A DNA stretch of 6,949 nt from an uncultured Lachnospiraceae bacterium (GTDB lineage: Bacteria > Bacillota > Clostridia > Lachnospirales > Lachnospiraceae), in contig CAJUHN010000215.1 in the NCBI GenBank assembly GCA_910585935.1, forward strand, positions 1-6,949, read 5' to 3'. The stretch's first letter is position 1. Every line of letters starts with the position of its first letter. The notes below the pieces were generated by a model that saw only the letters and a program-made list of their open reading frames with translations, did not search any database and had not been told where the DNA came from. A program made the position numbers and the translations under genes. Below are positions 1 through 6,873 of the stretch, piece after piece.

Positions 1-54
1 TGGAACGGAGCGAAAGCGCGGCTTCGCTGGAATACTTCCTTGCCGCAGCGTCCC
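1..54. repeat. Left copy of flanking GC-rich inverted repeat
   Basis: This copy matches the reverse complement of 6874-6927 at 48 of 54 positions. The first 21 bases are identical, and five of the six differences are C/T transitions. It is far richer in G+C than the genes beside it. Inside it, GCGAA and TTCGC arms (from 11 and ending at 27) can pair across a GC-rich loop, and GGAATACTTCC (29-39) is a second small palindrome. The repeat begins at the first base of the window, so its outer part may be cut off. It lies just after the end of the FHA gene and has no T-run, so it does not look like a normal intrinsic terminator. Confidence 0.9.
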
Positions 55-76
55 CCTTTCTCTATCGATCCCCCAT

Positions 77-595
77 TTACTTCTGCTCCTTCTCCTGCCC
101 CCACATAAAATGATCTCCACAAAACGGAACAAATAAAAAAATAGAATTTCCTAATTCAATCGTATCATAAGGATTAAGCGTCATAGGAGCATAGAGCGCA
201 TTATCATTCAAATATACAATCCCATTCGCATCTCCGGGCAACAATACCGTTTCTTTCTTCTTAGGGTCAAAGACAATGACAGCATGATTTCGTCTAGAAA
301 TTTCATTATCACCTAGAATCTGAATATCCATATCATCTGCACGCCCCACAAAATTCTTGCCCTGCACAATCTGATAATCTTTTCCCTGTCTAGGTCCGCT
401 GATACACACAATCCACCCACAGACAGGTTTTACATCTTCTTTAAATAATTCTTCTTCTATATCAATCTCCGACTTTTGTACCTCTTTTTTTTCCTTTGTC
501 GCTGTTTCAATATTACAATACGGGCAAACCGTCCCATATCTTTTTTTGCTGAATACATGTCCATTTTGACAATGAATTAAGTTTGATTCTGCCAT
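77..595 (-). CDS. Zinc-ribbon plus FHA domain protein
   Basis: A 172-residue soluble protein with no signal peptide or membrane segment, so probably cytoplasmic. The N-terminus holds a likely zinc-binding knuckle: C9, H13, C24 and C27 (CxxxH then CPYC). A charged linker (about 30-56) leads to an FHA domain, about 60-158. It keeps the usual phosphothreonine-binding positions: G84-R85, S100-R101 with H104, and N124-G125 followed by YLN. FHA domains bind phosphothreonine peptides, so this is probably a reader of Ser/Thr kinase signalling. In known type VI systems an FHA protein plays such a role in controlling assembly; applying this here is inference. The ATG at 595 follows a GGTGA ribosome site 6 bases upstream. 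It starts 48 bases after the preceding FHA gene and is the last gene of the run, ending next to the left inverted repeat. The target protein and kinase are not visible in the window. Confidence 0.85.
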   Translation of the reverse strand: MAESNLIHCQNGHVFSKKRYGTVCPYCNIETATKEKKEVQKSEIDIEEELFKEDVKPVCGWIVCISGPRQGKDYQIVQGKNFVGRADDMDIQILGDNEISRRNHAVIVFDPKKKETVLLPGDANGIVYLNDNALYAPMTLNPYDTIELGNSIFLFVPFCGDHFMWGQEKEQK

Positions 596-643
596 TCTCG
601 TTCACCATATCCTTTTCCTTTTGTTTATATTAAATAAGCTATT

Positions 644-1189
644 TCAGCTAACCAATAACTTTGTCAGCGCGATATAAATAATATCACCTTTCTCCAATTT
701 ACAAGGTTTTCCCGCTGCCAGCTTATATTTTTTTCCATCTGATTTTTGTATACTCACTCCATTTTTTATAGAAATATCCTCTACAAACCAATCATTTCCA
801 GAATAATTCAACACCGCATGTTCTACTTCAATCATTCCGGCATAAGTTGTATGATCTAAATTAATATCTACCTGATTTTCTCCTATATCCCGTCCGATGA
901 CCATTCCGGTTTTTCCATATAAATTCCATCTGGCGAGAAATGTATCTTCTTCACTCAATAAAATAACTTCTGTTATTCGATTTGTTTTGATTGGATTTCT
1001 CACAATAGTATCCTCTATTCCCTCTTCTCTCTCTTCGATAAATGCCAGAATAAAATAGACAAGAGCTAAAATTCCACTTCCCCAAACCCAAAACCATTTC
1101 CACTTATCTCTTAAAAAAAAATATGCAATTACTGAAATTAAAACACATAAGATAGACAGGAGCAGATTCATTAAATTTTTTCCTTTCAT
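644..1189 (-). CDS. Membrane-anchored protein with divergent FHA domain
   Basis: A 181-residue protein. Two hydrophobic helices near the N-terminus (about 7-26 and 33-51), joined by a short RDKWKW loop, form a membrane hairpin. An acidic stretch and a C-terminal FHA-like domain (about 75-181) follow, and by the positive-inside rule these should face the cytoplasm. The domain keeps G99-R100, H124 and N143-G144. The serine that normally contacts the phosphate is missing: the usual S-R-x-H segment reads E121-V-E-H124. Phosphothreonine binding may therefore be weakened or lost, leaving a scaffold role; this is inference. An AGAGG ribosome site overlaps the stop region of the J-domain gene, only 9 bases separate the two genes, and translational coupling is likely. 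The protein could tether its partners to the membrane. The FHA fold call is fairly firm; the function is unknown. Confidence 0.8.
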   Translation of the reverse strand: MKGKNLMNLLLSILCVLISVIAYFFLRDKWKWFWVWGSGILALVYFILAFIEEREEGIEDTIVRNPIKTNRITEVILLSEEDTFLARWNLYGKTGMVIGRDIGENQVDINLDHTTYAGMIEVEHAVLNYSGNDWFVEDISIKNGVSIQKSDGKKYKLAAGKPCKLEKGDIIYIALTKLLVS

Positions 1190-1198
1190 GATTTACCT

Positions 1199-1633
1199 CT
1201 ATTTCATTTTCATCCCCATAAATTTTTCAAATAAATCTGTTGTATCTAAGGGATTTTGTTTTTTTAATTTTTCTTCCTTTGTGACTTCTTTTGTTTTGGG
1301 ATCAAATCCAAAAAACTGTTCAAAATTTTTATGTATTTGACTAAAATCTAAATCTACTTTTTGTGCCTGCTCTGCCCGTCCTTTCTTCTCTTTTGTCTGT
1401 TTTTCTTCTTTTTTCTGATTTTGTCCATTTCTCTCTAAATCATATTTCTTTCTCTTTTTGGAATCACTCAATATCGCATATGCATCATTGATCTCTTTAA
1501 ATTTTGCTTCCATCGTGGCATCATCTGGATGCATATCTGGATGATATTTTTTTGCCAAAGCTCGAAATGCTTTTTTAATCTCTTCTTCGGTTGCATTAGG
1601 CTGTACCCCTAATATCTGATAAAAGTCTTTCAT
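1199..1633 (-). CDS. Short J-domain (DnaJ-like) co-chaperone, class III
   Basis: A J-protein of 144 residues from the chosen start. The J domain spans about 2-68: DFYQILGV in helix I, a basic helix II, the HPD motif at 31-33 that triggers Hsp70 ATP hydrolysis, and a KKRKKYD helix. A highly charged Lys/Glu linker (about 70-92) and a short tail with FFGFD (107-111) follow. There is no Gly/Phe-rich region, zinc finger or substrate-binding domain of full DnaJ, so it is probably a specialised class III protein that brings DnaK to one client. I chose the ATG at 1633 because GAGG lies 6 bases upstream; the in-frame ATG at 1645 has no comparable site and would add four residues (MRIV). It is the first gene after the terminator at 1660-1691 and is tightly linked to the FHA membrane gene. 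The client may be the sheath or tube, by context only. Confidence 0.9.
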   Translation of the reverse strand: MKDFYQILGVQPNATEEEIKKAFRALAKKYHPDMHPDDATMEAKFKEINDAYAILSDSKKRKKYDLERNGQNQKKEEKQTKEKKGRAEQAQKVDLDFSQIHKNFEQFFGFDPKTKEVTKEEKLKKQNPLDTTDLFEKFMGMKMK

Positions 1634-1659
1634 CACTATCCTCATTTCTTTACATTTCT

Positions 1660-1691
1660 AAAAAAGGCACGTCCAAAATACTGAACGTGCC
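1660..1691 (-). terminator. Intrinsic terminator after the tube genes
   Basis: Read on the minus strand, GGCACGTTC and GGACGTGCC form a 9-bp stem with one G-T pair, around an 8-base loop, followed directly by six T residues. It lies 55 bases past the stop of the second tube gene and 26 bases before the J-domain start. I see no good promoter between it and the J-domain gene. It may therefore end most transcripts while letting some read through, giving high expression of the structural genes and low expression of the J and FHA genes. Confidence 0.85.
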
Positions 1692-1746
1692 TATCGCATA
1701 TGTAAACCGTTTTATGCCTTGCTTCGCTCAAAAGAATACAGACAGT

Positions 1747-2172
1747 TTATGCTGGATATCCTCCGTCAATGGCGATATTTGCAAGTTTGTCTTTCTTTTG
1801 TTTTATTGTGAGAGTAAAAGTTCCTACCCCATCGGTATTTCCAAAATCTTCTTTGTAATCAATTACAAATGCATTTGGGAAACTATATTTACGTTCTACA
1901 ATACTAGCGTTGATAATTTCTACGGTCACTTTGCGATAACTAATCGCATTTTCTGCTGGAACCATAGACCATAGTCCTAATTGTCTGGTGCTATCAAATG
2001 GGTCTCCATCTACTGCTGTTAAGATTTTACCAGAAATCACTAATGTACTTCCTACATCTTTGGTACGTGCATTAGAATCTAATGGAATATCTGTTTTATA
2101 AACTACACTTCTCACACATTCTTTTGCGATTTCAAAAGATTCTGCACCTTCTACTGTTACTCTTAAAGACAT
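1747..2172 (-). CDS. Tail-tube/Hcp-like protein, second paralogue
   Basis: A 141-residue soluble protein with no signal peptide. It aligns without gaps to the product of 2191-2619, with about 62 identical residues in 141 (about 44%). Shared blocks are DSNAR (32-36), SYR (78-80), PNAFV (99-103), GVG (115-117) and KQKKDK (124-129). Size, alternating beta-type pattern and placement directly after a sheath-like gene fit the inner-tube subunit of contractile tails (phage tail tube, Hcp/TssD). Such subunits stack as hexameric rings inside the sheath. This rests on family resemblance and context, not on a diagnostic motif. The ATG at 2172 has AAAGGAAG about 9 bases upstream, and 18 bases separate it from the preceding gene. 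It is the last gene before the terminator. Databases sometimes give relatives unrelated names; I see no sign of an enzyme active site. Confidence 0.65.
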   Translation of the reverse strand: MSLRVTVEGAESFEIAKECVRSVVYKTDIPLDSNARTKDVGSTLVISGKILTAVDGDPFDSTRQLGLWSMVPAENAISYRKVTVEIINASIVERKYSFPNAFVIDYKEDFGNTDGVGTFTLTIKQKKDKLANIAIDGGYPA

Positions 2173-2190
2173 ATCTTACACTTCCTTTCT

Positions 2191-2619
2191 TTATTCTCCA
2201 CCAAATCCGCCTTCAATACTTACACTCTTTGTCTTATCTTTCTTTTGTTTTACATGAAGATAAAATTCGCCAACACCATTTTCATCATCTAATGATTCTG
2301 AATATTCCATAACAAAAGCGTTTGGAAGTGTAAATTGACGTACTACTTGAGATGCAGATACTACCTCGATCTGTACATTACGATAACTATCTGCACTTTC
2401 GCTCGGCACTAAACTCCATTTTGCAAGATTTAAAGTAGAGTCTTGTTCTTCTCCACCTAAAGAGAATAACATTTTGCCCCAAATCTTCAAACTCGCACCG
2501 TTATCTGTTGCTCTTGCATTAGAATCTGCTGGAATTTCACTTTCAAATTCCACATTTTTGATGCATTCTTCGCTCAATTTTACAGGACCAGAACCATCAA
2601 TTGTCAACCTAAAACCCAT
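2191..2619 (-). CDS. Tail-tube/Hcp-like protein, first paralogue
   Basis: A 142-residue soluble protein, the ungapped paralogue (about 44% identity) of the product of 1747-2172. The two differ mostly at the surface-like charged positions and around 53-67, where this copy reads SLGGEEQDST instead of AVDGDPFDST, and at the C-terminus (GGFGGE against GGYPA). The conserved DSNAR, SYR, PNAFV and KQKKDK segments are kept. It probably forms tube rings. Having two copies may mean a mixed tube, or one main tube protein plus a cap or adaptor; this cannot be settled from sequence alone. Its start has a strong GGAGG site 8 bases upstream, and it begins 18 bases after the sheath-like gene, so the genes are almost certainly co-transcribed. 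The tube call is by resemblance and gene order. Confidence 0.65.
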   Translation of the reverse strand: MGFRLTIDGSGPVKLSEECIKNVEFESEIPADSNARATDNGASLKIWGKMLFSLGGEEQDSTLNLAKWSLVPSESADSYRNVQIEVVSASQVVRQFTLPNAFVMEYSESLDDENGVGEFYLHVKQKKDKTKSVSIEGGFGGE

Positions 2620-2637
2620 AATTTAACCCTCCATTTT

Positions 2638-4818
2638 CTATTTATTTGAAGCCAATCGATTGATTTGTACTTCCAAGTTCCTAGAACTTCCATTAAAAGA
2701 TATGGTAAGTTCGCAAATACCAGTAGCGTCATCAATAACAAAATCTAAACTATCACCTTCTGCAATAATCGCATTTACACAATCTTTGCGCGCTAACCAT
2801 TTGCTCTTCTGACTAGAAGGATTGTTAGAGAAAAATGTAACAATATTATCCTCTTTAAAATCTCCACTGGTATATCTCAAAATTCTTTCTATATAAGTTG
2901 TAACCTGTGTCTTATAAACAGGTTCATAAGTAGAATTATCCGCATCATATAATAGATTACGTGCTTTATATACTGTAATATAATTGATATTTTTTCCATC
3001 TAAACTGGCGTTTTCAGAAGCGAATATCCATCCAAAATTCTTTCGGTTTATTTCTCCTTTGATGGTATTCGTAAAACCTGTTATCTCTTTTGGCATGATC
3101 GTAGTGGTGCAGAGAGAATTATTGCCTGCTTCTACATCATAACGAACACTTGGTAATTCAGAATCTACTTTTAACTTTCTAAAATGATCCTTCATATATT
3201 CTGGACACTGTGTTGCTGCACGGAAACCTGCCGCTACATAAGCAGCGCCAATATAAACGCCTTCTATCCACAACCGCATGATATCTTCTTTTTCCTCAGA
3301 AAGCTGTGCGGTATTATCATCTGTAAGATACATTTTTTTATCTATCGTAACCCCTGACTTATTCTTTGGAATAACTGTAAAGTTTGGTAAACAAGGGATA
3401 GCGAATTCACTAAATTCTCTTCCTACTAATGGTTCACAGCGCTCCATAAAGCGCTCTACTCCTTCACTGGCGATCGCATTAAACGTAGTTTCCTCTCTAT
3501 TCTCAAAAGAGAAGAAAGTTTCAATTCGATAATCTTTTAAGACATCTAATAAAATAGAGAGTGATTCTAGACTGTTTACATCACTATTTTCCTTCTTGAT
3601 ATTTCCAGCAAAACGTTCTCTCTTTATTTTTCTTCCTGCTCCTTGGCTTATAGAAAGGTTTGGATAAACTGCATACCAGATAGTATCATTAAAATTATTC
3701 TTACTATTTGTTGTATTTAGATAAGTGATAAAAGAAGGAATATAACTTGTCTTAGCTAACATTTCTGGTTTTATATTTGCCACTAATAAAGTAGGCTGCA
3801 TTCCCTTTGTCTTCACCTTATACTGTTCAAAAAACATTTTTACCCCTAATAATTTTTCTACTAAAGGCTTTACAACTTTAATAAATTCATCTTTTGCATT
3901 TTTGTAAAATTCCAGATAAGAATTATAATTTGCTACTTCTGTTTCTACATCTACTTCTGTTTCATTCGTAGATGTCAGTGGACAAAATGTCCGCACTACC
4001 AGACTCTGTACATAATCTGTAGGATTTTCATTAATCGCTTGATAATCATCTTTTAATGCTTCTACTAATCCACTATTCACATGATCATCAATCGCAACTA
4101 ATGTGGTGTTCTCTTCTTTGGGAGCTTCTAATACCTTTAATTCACCACTATCCCCCATTGTCAACATACCAAGTGCTATCTGTGTATTATTCTTTTTTTG
4201 TTCTCCATTTCCTAATAACAAACGAGTTTTAATATCCTCAATGGCTAATGGAAGCATCGCCATGACATTATTATAATTCTCACTCGCTTCCTCAAACAGA
4301 ACATTCAGTTTATCTCCGATATCCATGCGTGCAGGATCTCCATCTTCCAGTTCTGCATATTTTCCATAATTATAACGAATTTCTTTTCTGACTTGTTTAA
4401 TATCTTCCATCACTTTTTTCGGAGATATCATGTCTAACATATTTTCAAATCCAAAATCCACATTTAATTTTCCTTGTGTTTTTTTGGATTCCATCAAAGT
4501 GAATACCATCTTTAAAAAATCATTTTGCTTGTTCAGTGGTATCTCTGTCAACATGGAATCTGGTATATTCTCTGGTTTATTTAGCACATAACGTACTGTT
4601 TGTGTATTCGCATCATAAAAAGAATATACAACTGGTGCAAATTTCTCTTCAAATTCCTCATAACTGCGACACTCCAGATGTAGGTTTATCTCCTTCATCT
4701 TGTCATCGCTAAGACTGTCAATTCCTTTTACATCTCCTATTAAAGTTAATAAATCGAGCTTTTCCGGATTAATCTCTTCCAGAAGTAATGTGCGGTTTGT
4801 TTGATTAATTACTGCCAC
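2638..4818 (-). CDS. Contractile sheath-like protein (TssC/phage sheath type), probable
   Basis: A 726-residue soluble protein with no signal peptide or membrane helix. The C-terminal half resembles sheath proteins as I know them: an alpha/beta part (about 415-500), a segment IEGVYIGAAYVAAGFRAATQ (518-537) placed like the conserved sheath block, then ITVYKARNLLY (614-624), a helix KTQVTTYIERILRY (636-649), and a closing beta hairpin (about 689-721) like the one TssC and phage sheaths use for strand exchange. The first 230 or so residues are extra, largely helical (132-203 is rich in Lys/Glu), and I do not recognise them; they could replace a small TssB-type subunit. The length is greater than typical TssC (about 500). 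The start is GTG at 4818, with AAGGGTG 7 bases upstream and no better ATG. It lies between the vWA gene (54 bases upstream) and the two tube genes. The sheath role is a probable, not a proven, assignment. Confidence 0.55.
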   Translation of the reverse strand: MAVINQTNRTLLLEEINPEKLDLLTLIGDVKGIDSLSDDKMKEINLHLECRSYEEFEEKFAPVVYSFYDANTQTVRYVLNKPENIPDSMLTEIPLNKQNDFLKMVFTLMESKKTQGKLNVDFGFENMLDMISPKKVMEDIKQVRKEIRYNYGKYAELEDGDPARMDIGDKLNVLFEEASENYNNVMAMLPLAIEDIKTRLLLGNGEQKKNNTQIALGMLTMGDSGELKVLEAPKEENTTLVAIDDHVNSGLVEALKDDYQAINENPTDYVQSLVVRTFCPLTSTNETEVDVETEVANYNSYLEFYKNAKDEFIKVVKPLVEKLLGVKMFFEQYKVKTKGMQPTLLVANIKPEMLAKTSYIPSFITYLNTTNSKNNFNDTIWYAVYPNLSISQGAGRKIKRERFAGNIKKENSDVNSLESLSILLDVLKDYRIETFFSFENREETTFNAIASEGVERFMERCEPLVGREFSEFAIPCLPNFTVIPKNKSGVTIDKKMYLTDDNTAQLSEEKEDIMRLWIEGVYIGAAYVAAGFRAATQCPEYMKDHFRKLKVDSELPSVRYDVEAGNNSLCTTTIMPKEITGFTNTIKGEINRKNFGWIFASENASLDGKNINYITVYKARNLLYDADNSTYEPVYKTQVTTYIERILRYTSGDFKEDNIVTFFSNNPSSQKSKWLARKDCVNAIIAEGDSLDFVIDDATGICELTISFNGSSRNLEVQINRLASNK

Positions 4819-4872
4819 TGTTTCACACCCTTACCTTTCTATTTCATTCTTTATTTAATGCCCCGCAAATCT

Positions 4873-6684
4873 TTATCTCTTCATTTCCGACGGCTTTAAA
4901 TCCTTATATTGTAATGTTAATTCACTGATTTCATCTTCAAATGTGATATCTATTTTAGAATCCAACGCCAGAGAATAACTCCTATTTTTCATTAAAATCT
5001 CCCGATTCTTCATAATCGTGCAATCTGAGTTATTCGTTAAAACTAAATTTTTATTAGCACCTGATTTGAAAAATATCTTTGATGCTCCTTCTAATCGTTC
5101 CTCTACATTACACTCTTCTAACATCTCCGCTAAAGATATCACCCGATTTGGCGATAACCGAAAGAGATTAAAAGATAAAGGCGGAATATCATATTCTGAG
5201 GCTGTTTTCGTGATATAAATATTCACTTTTCCTGTATAACTGAACTTACTAGGCGGAGGCGGCATATCTTCTGGTTCTGGCAATGCAATTGGTTTATGTC
5301 TGATTTTCCAAACAATAAAACCTATCACCCCTATAAAAAAGATCCCTCCTATTCCTACTGCAATATAAATAGGTGTATAATCTGGTTCTGGAAGCGGAGG
5401 AGGAGGAAGTAAAGAAGGGCCTTCTAAACTCTTTTTCATACTATCTCCTGATAAAATATTCGTCGGTAAATTAGAATAATCAAAATCGATTTCTAATTCT
5501 ATATCCTCTATAACGGGATACTCCCATTCCAACTTTCCATTTAACAAAGAAACTATTTTCTGTTCTCCATTTACCATCATTGGTATATCAATATAATTAA
5601 AAATATCTTCTGTTAATAATTGTATATTTGAATTAACCGCATCATAAAAAGTGGCTGTTAATTTAGCTGTCCTCTCATAATGAGAAGCACTACTGTCTTC
5701 TGGTTCTCTATCTATATATTCCACTTCTATTTTAGGAGAAAGCTGATATTCCGTGATCACATCTACCTTCACTTGATTCCCCGTTTTTCCTTGGAAACTC
5801 AAATTAACTTGAACATTCGTTGGCTTTTTCATCTCTATTAAAGAATAGCGTTCTCCATGAAATTGTTTTGCACTCTCGGCTGTGAAATCCGTTTTTAAAT
5901 TTTTAATCTCCGCTCCACTCGTCAAAAGTATTCTGACTTTATCAGCATAAGAAGACGGCAAGTTTATTTTTACTTCTTGTGTTATTTCCCCTACTTCTAA
6001 AATAGCAGCCGTATTTCTTTTTATTTTCAGCTTCTTATCCAAAATCGTATCAATTACCTTTTGAATCTCTACTGCATAAGGAACATAATAACGTTCTCCG
6101 TCTGTCGATTCCGATGCAGAAAAAATGGTATTTTCTATATCCTCCATCTCTTCCCCCAGACCTATCACATGGATTTTTGCTCCCATGTTTTTCGCCTGCT
6201 CTACTGCTTCCTGAAAAATTATCTTAGATTCCTTTGTTTCTTCTTCATTTCTCATCAAAATTTCACCATCTGATAAAATAATGATAGTCTTTTCTTTTGT
6301 ATTTTCTTCTTCCAATAATTTGACTGCCTGTAACAGCCCTTCTCCTGCATTGCTATATCCTACATACTTCACATTCTCTGCGACTTTCATAATAGAACTT
6401 CGTTCATCGCTTTCTATGGGTTTCTGATTCGCTACTAATTCATTATTATAAGCTACAAATCCTATGTAATAATTAGATGGAAGACTATAAATTAATTGAG
6501 CTATACTGTCAATAGCGAGTCTATTTGGATCATTATCAACCATACTACCACTAGCGTCTAATAAAAAAATAATAGATTTTTTTTCTGTTTCCTGCTCTGT
6601 CGCTTTTACTTTTAGTGGTAAAAAGCTTATAGAGAAAATGAAAAGGATAAAACATATGATTGTACTTTTTATTCTTGTTCTCAT
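4873..6684 (-). CDS. Secreted-domain vWA protein with TM and FHA-like cytoplasmic tail
   Basis: A 603-residue membrane protein. A signal peptide covers about 1-28 (basic start, hydrophobic core, cleavage likely after KVKA). The vWA domain, about 35-220, has the metal-site motif DASGS (D43, S45, S47), and D139 in LSDGE. The usual threonine of the second loop appears to be S111 (YSNAGEG). A beta-rich spacer follows to about 415, then a proline-rich hinge, a membrane helix (440-461), a second proline-rich stretch, and a cytoplasmic domain (487-603) ending in ELTLQYKDLKPSE. That tail looks like a divergent FHA fold but lacks the phosphothreonine-binding residues. vWA domains bind protein ligands through a metal ion, so this may sense or dock something outside the cell. 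The ribosome site AGGAAAGAG lies an unusually long 13 bases from the ATG. It is the first gene of the operon. It could be a docking or trigger protein for the sheath; this is inferred from context. Confidence 0.8.
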   Translation of the reverse strand: MRTRIKSTIICFILFIFSISFLPLKVKATEQETEKKSIIFLLDASGSMVDNDPNRLAIDSIAQLIYSLPSNYYIGFVAYNNELVANQKPIESDERSSIMKVAENVKYVGYSNAGEGLLQAVKLLEEENTKEKTIIILSDGEILMRNEEETKESKIIFQEAVEQAKNMGAKIHVIGLGEEMEDIENTIFSASESTDGERYYVPYAVEIQKVIDTILDKKLKIKRNTAAILEVGEITQEVKINLPSSYADKVRILLTSGAEIKNLKTDFTAESAKQFHGERYSLIEMKKPTNVQVNLSFQGKTGNQVKVDVITEYQLSPKIEVEYIDREPEDSSASHYERTAKLTATFYDAVNSNIQLLTEDIFNYIDIPMMVNGEQKIVSLLNGKLEWEYPVIEDIELEIDFDYSNLPTNILSGDSMKKSLEGPSLLPPPPLPEPDYTPIYIAVGIGGIFFIGVIGFIVWKIRHKPIALPEPEDMPPPPSKFSYTGKVNIYITKTASEYDIPPLSFNLFRLSPNRVISLAEMLEECNVEERLEGASKIFFKSGANKNLVLTNNSDCTIMKNREILMKNRSYSLALDSKIDITFEDEISELTLQYKDLKPSEMKR

Positions 6685-6725
6685 TTACTATTATTTGCTC
6701 TTTCCTAGATATTCTTATGTTTACA

Positions 6726-6753
6726 ATTATATCACTACAATAAGTTTTTACAA
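6726..6753 (-). promoter_or_regulatory. Extended -10 promoter for the vWA-led operon
   Basis: On the minus strand there is a perfect TATAAT (6726-6731) preceded by TGA, giving the extended -10 form TGnTATAAT. A weak -35, TTGTAA (6748-6753), sits 16 bases upstream. Transcription would begin near 6719, leaving a leader of about 35 bases before the vWA start. This is a housekeeping sigma-type promoter. It is the only good one I see on the minus strand and could drive all seven genes, allowing read-through of the internal terminator. Confidence 0.65.
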
Positions 6754-6754
6754 T

Positions 6755-6767
6755 ATATACTGTATAT
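6755..6767. promoter_or_regulatory. Perfect palindrome just upstream of the -35
   Basis: ATATAC and GTATAT are exact inverted copies around a single central T, ending one base before the -35 element. The position fits a binding site for a dimeric regulator. However, the sequence is AT-rich and such palindromes arise by chance, so this is a tentative operator. Confidence 0.3.
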
Positions 6768-6873
6768 GTCCTAAATATTTTTTCACGAAATTTCTTTCCT
6801 GCTACTTTTTTTGTATTTTATGTCGAAATATCTCTTCTTTGTGCATTTGAATTTACAGATTAAAATGTAAATA

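Noticed and set aside
1..76. Left repeat as intrinsic terminator of the FHA gene
   Set aside because: The repeat can form small hairpins, but no run of T follows on the minus strand within the window.
1634..1645. Longer J-domain start at the ATG at 1645
   Set aside because: GAGG is well placed for the ATG at 1633, and the upstream ATG has no similar site; J domains usually begin right at the DFYxILG segment.
1721..1729. GCTTCGCT near the terminator, shared with the flanking repeat
   Set aside because: The match is only 8 bases and its surroundings do not align with the repeat.
1687..1974. Plus-strand open frame of 95 codons
   Set aside because: It runs opposite the tube gene at 1747-2172, begins inside the terminator hairpin and encodes a composition typical of an antisense frame.
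2082..2312. Plus-strand open frame rich in Leu and His
   Set aside because: It straddles two minus-strand tube genes; the Leu/His bias is the reverse of Lys/Glu-rich coding.
3278..3532. Plus-strand open frame of 84 codons inside the sheath-like gene
   Set aside because: It lies wholly antisense to a strong gene, with no recognisable product.
5018..5218. Plus-strand open frame inside the vWA gene
   Set aside because: It is an antisense shadow of the cytoplasmic-tail coding region.
6061..6273. Plus-strand Cys/Phe-rich open frame inside the vWA gene
   Set aside because: It is an antisense shadow of the vWA domain; its composition reflects reverse-strand coding.
6638..6850. Plus-strand hydrophobic open frame overlapping the promoter region
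   Set aside because: It starts antisense inside the signal-peptide codons and crosses AT-rich promoter DNA; the Tyr/Phe/Ile bias is expected from AT-rich non-coding sequence.
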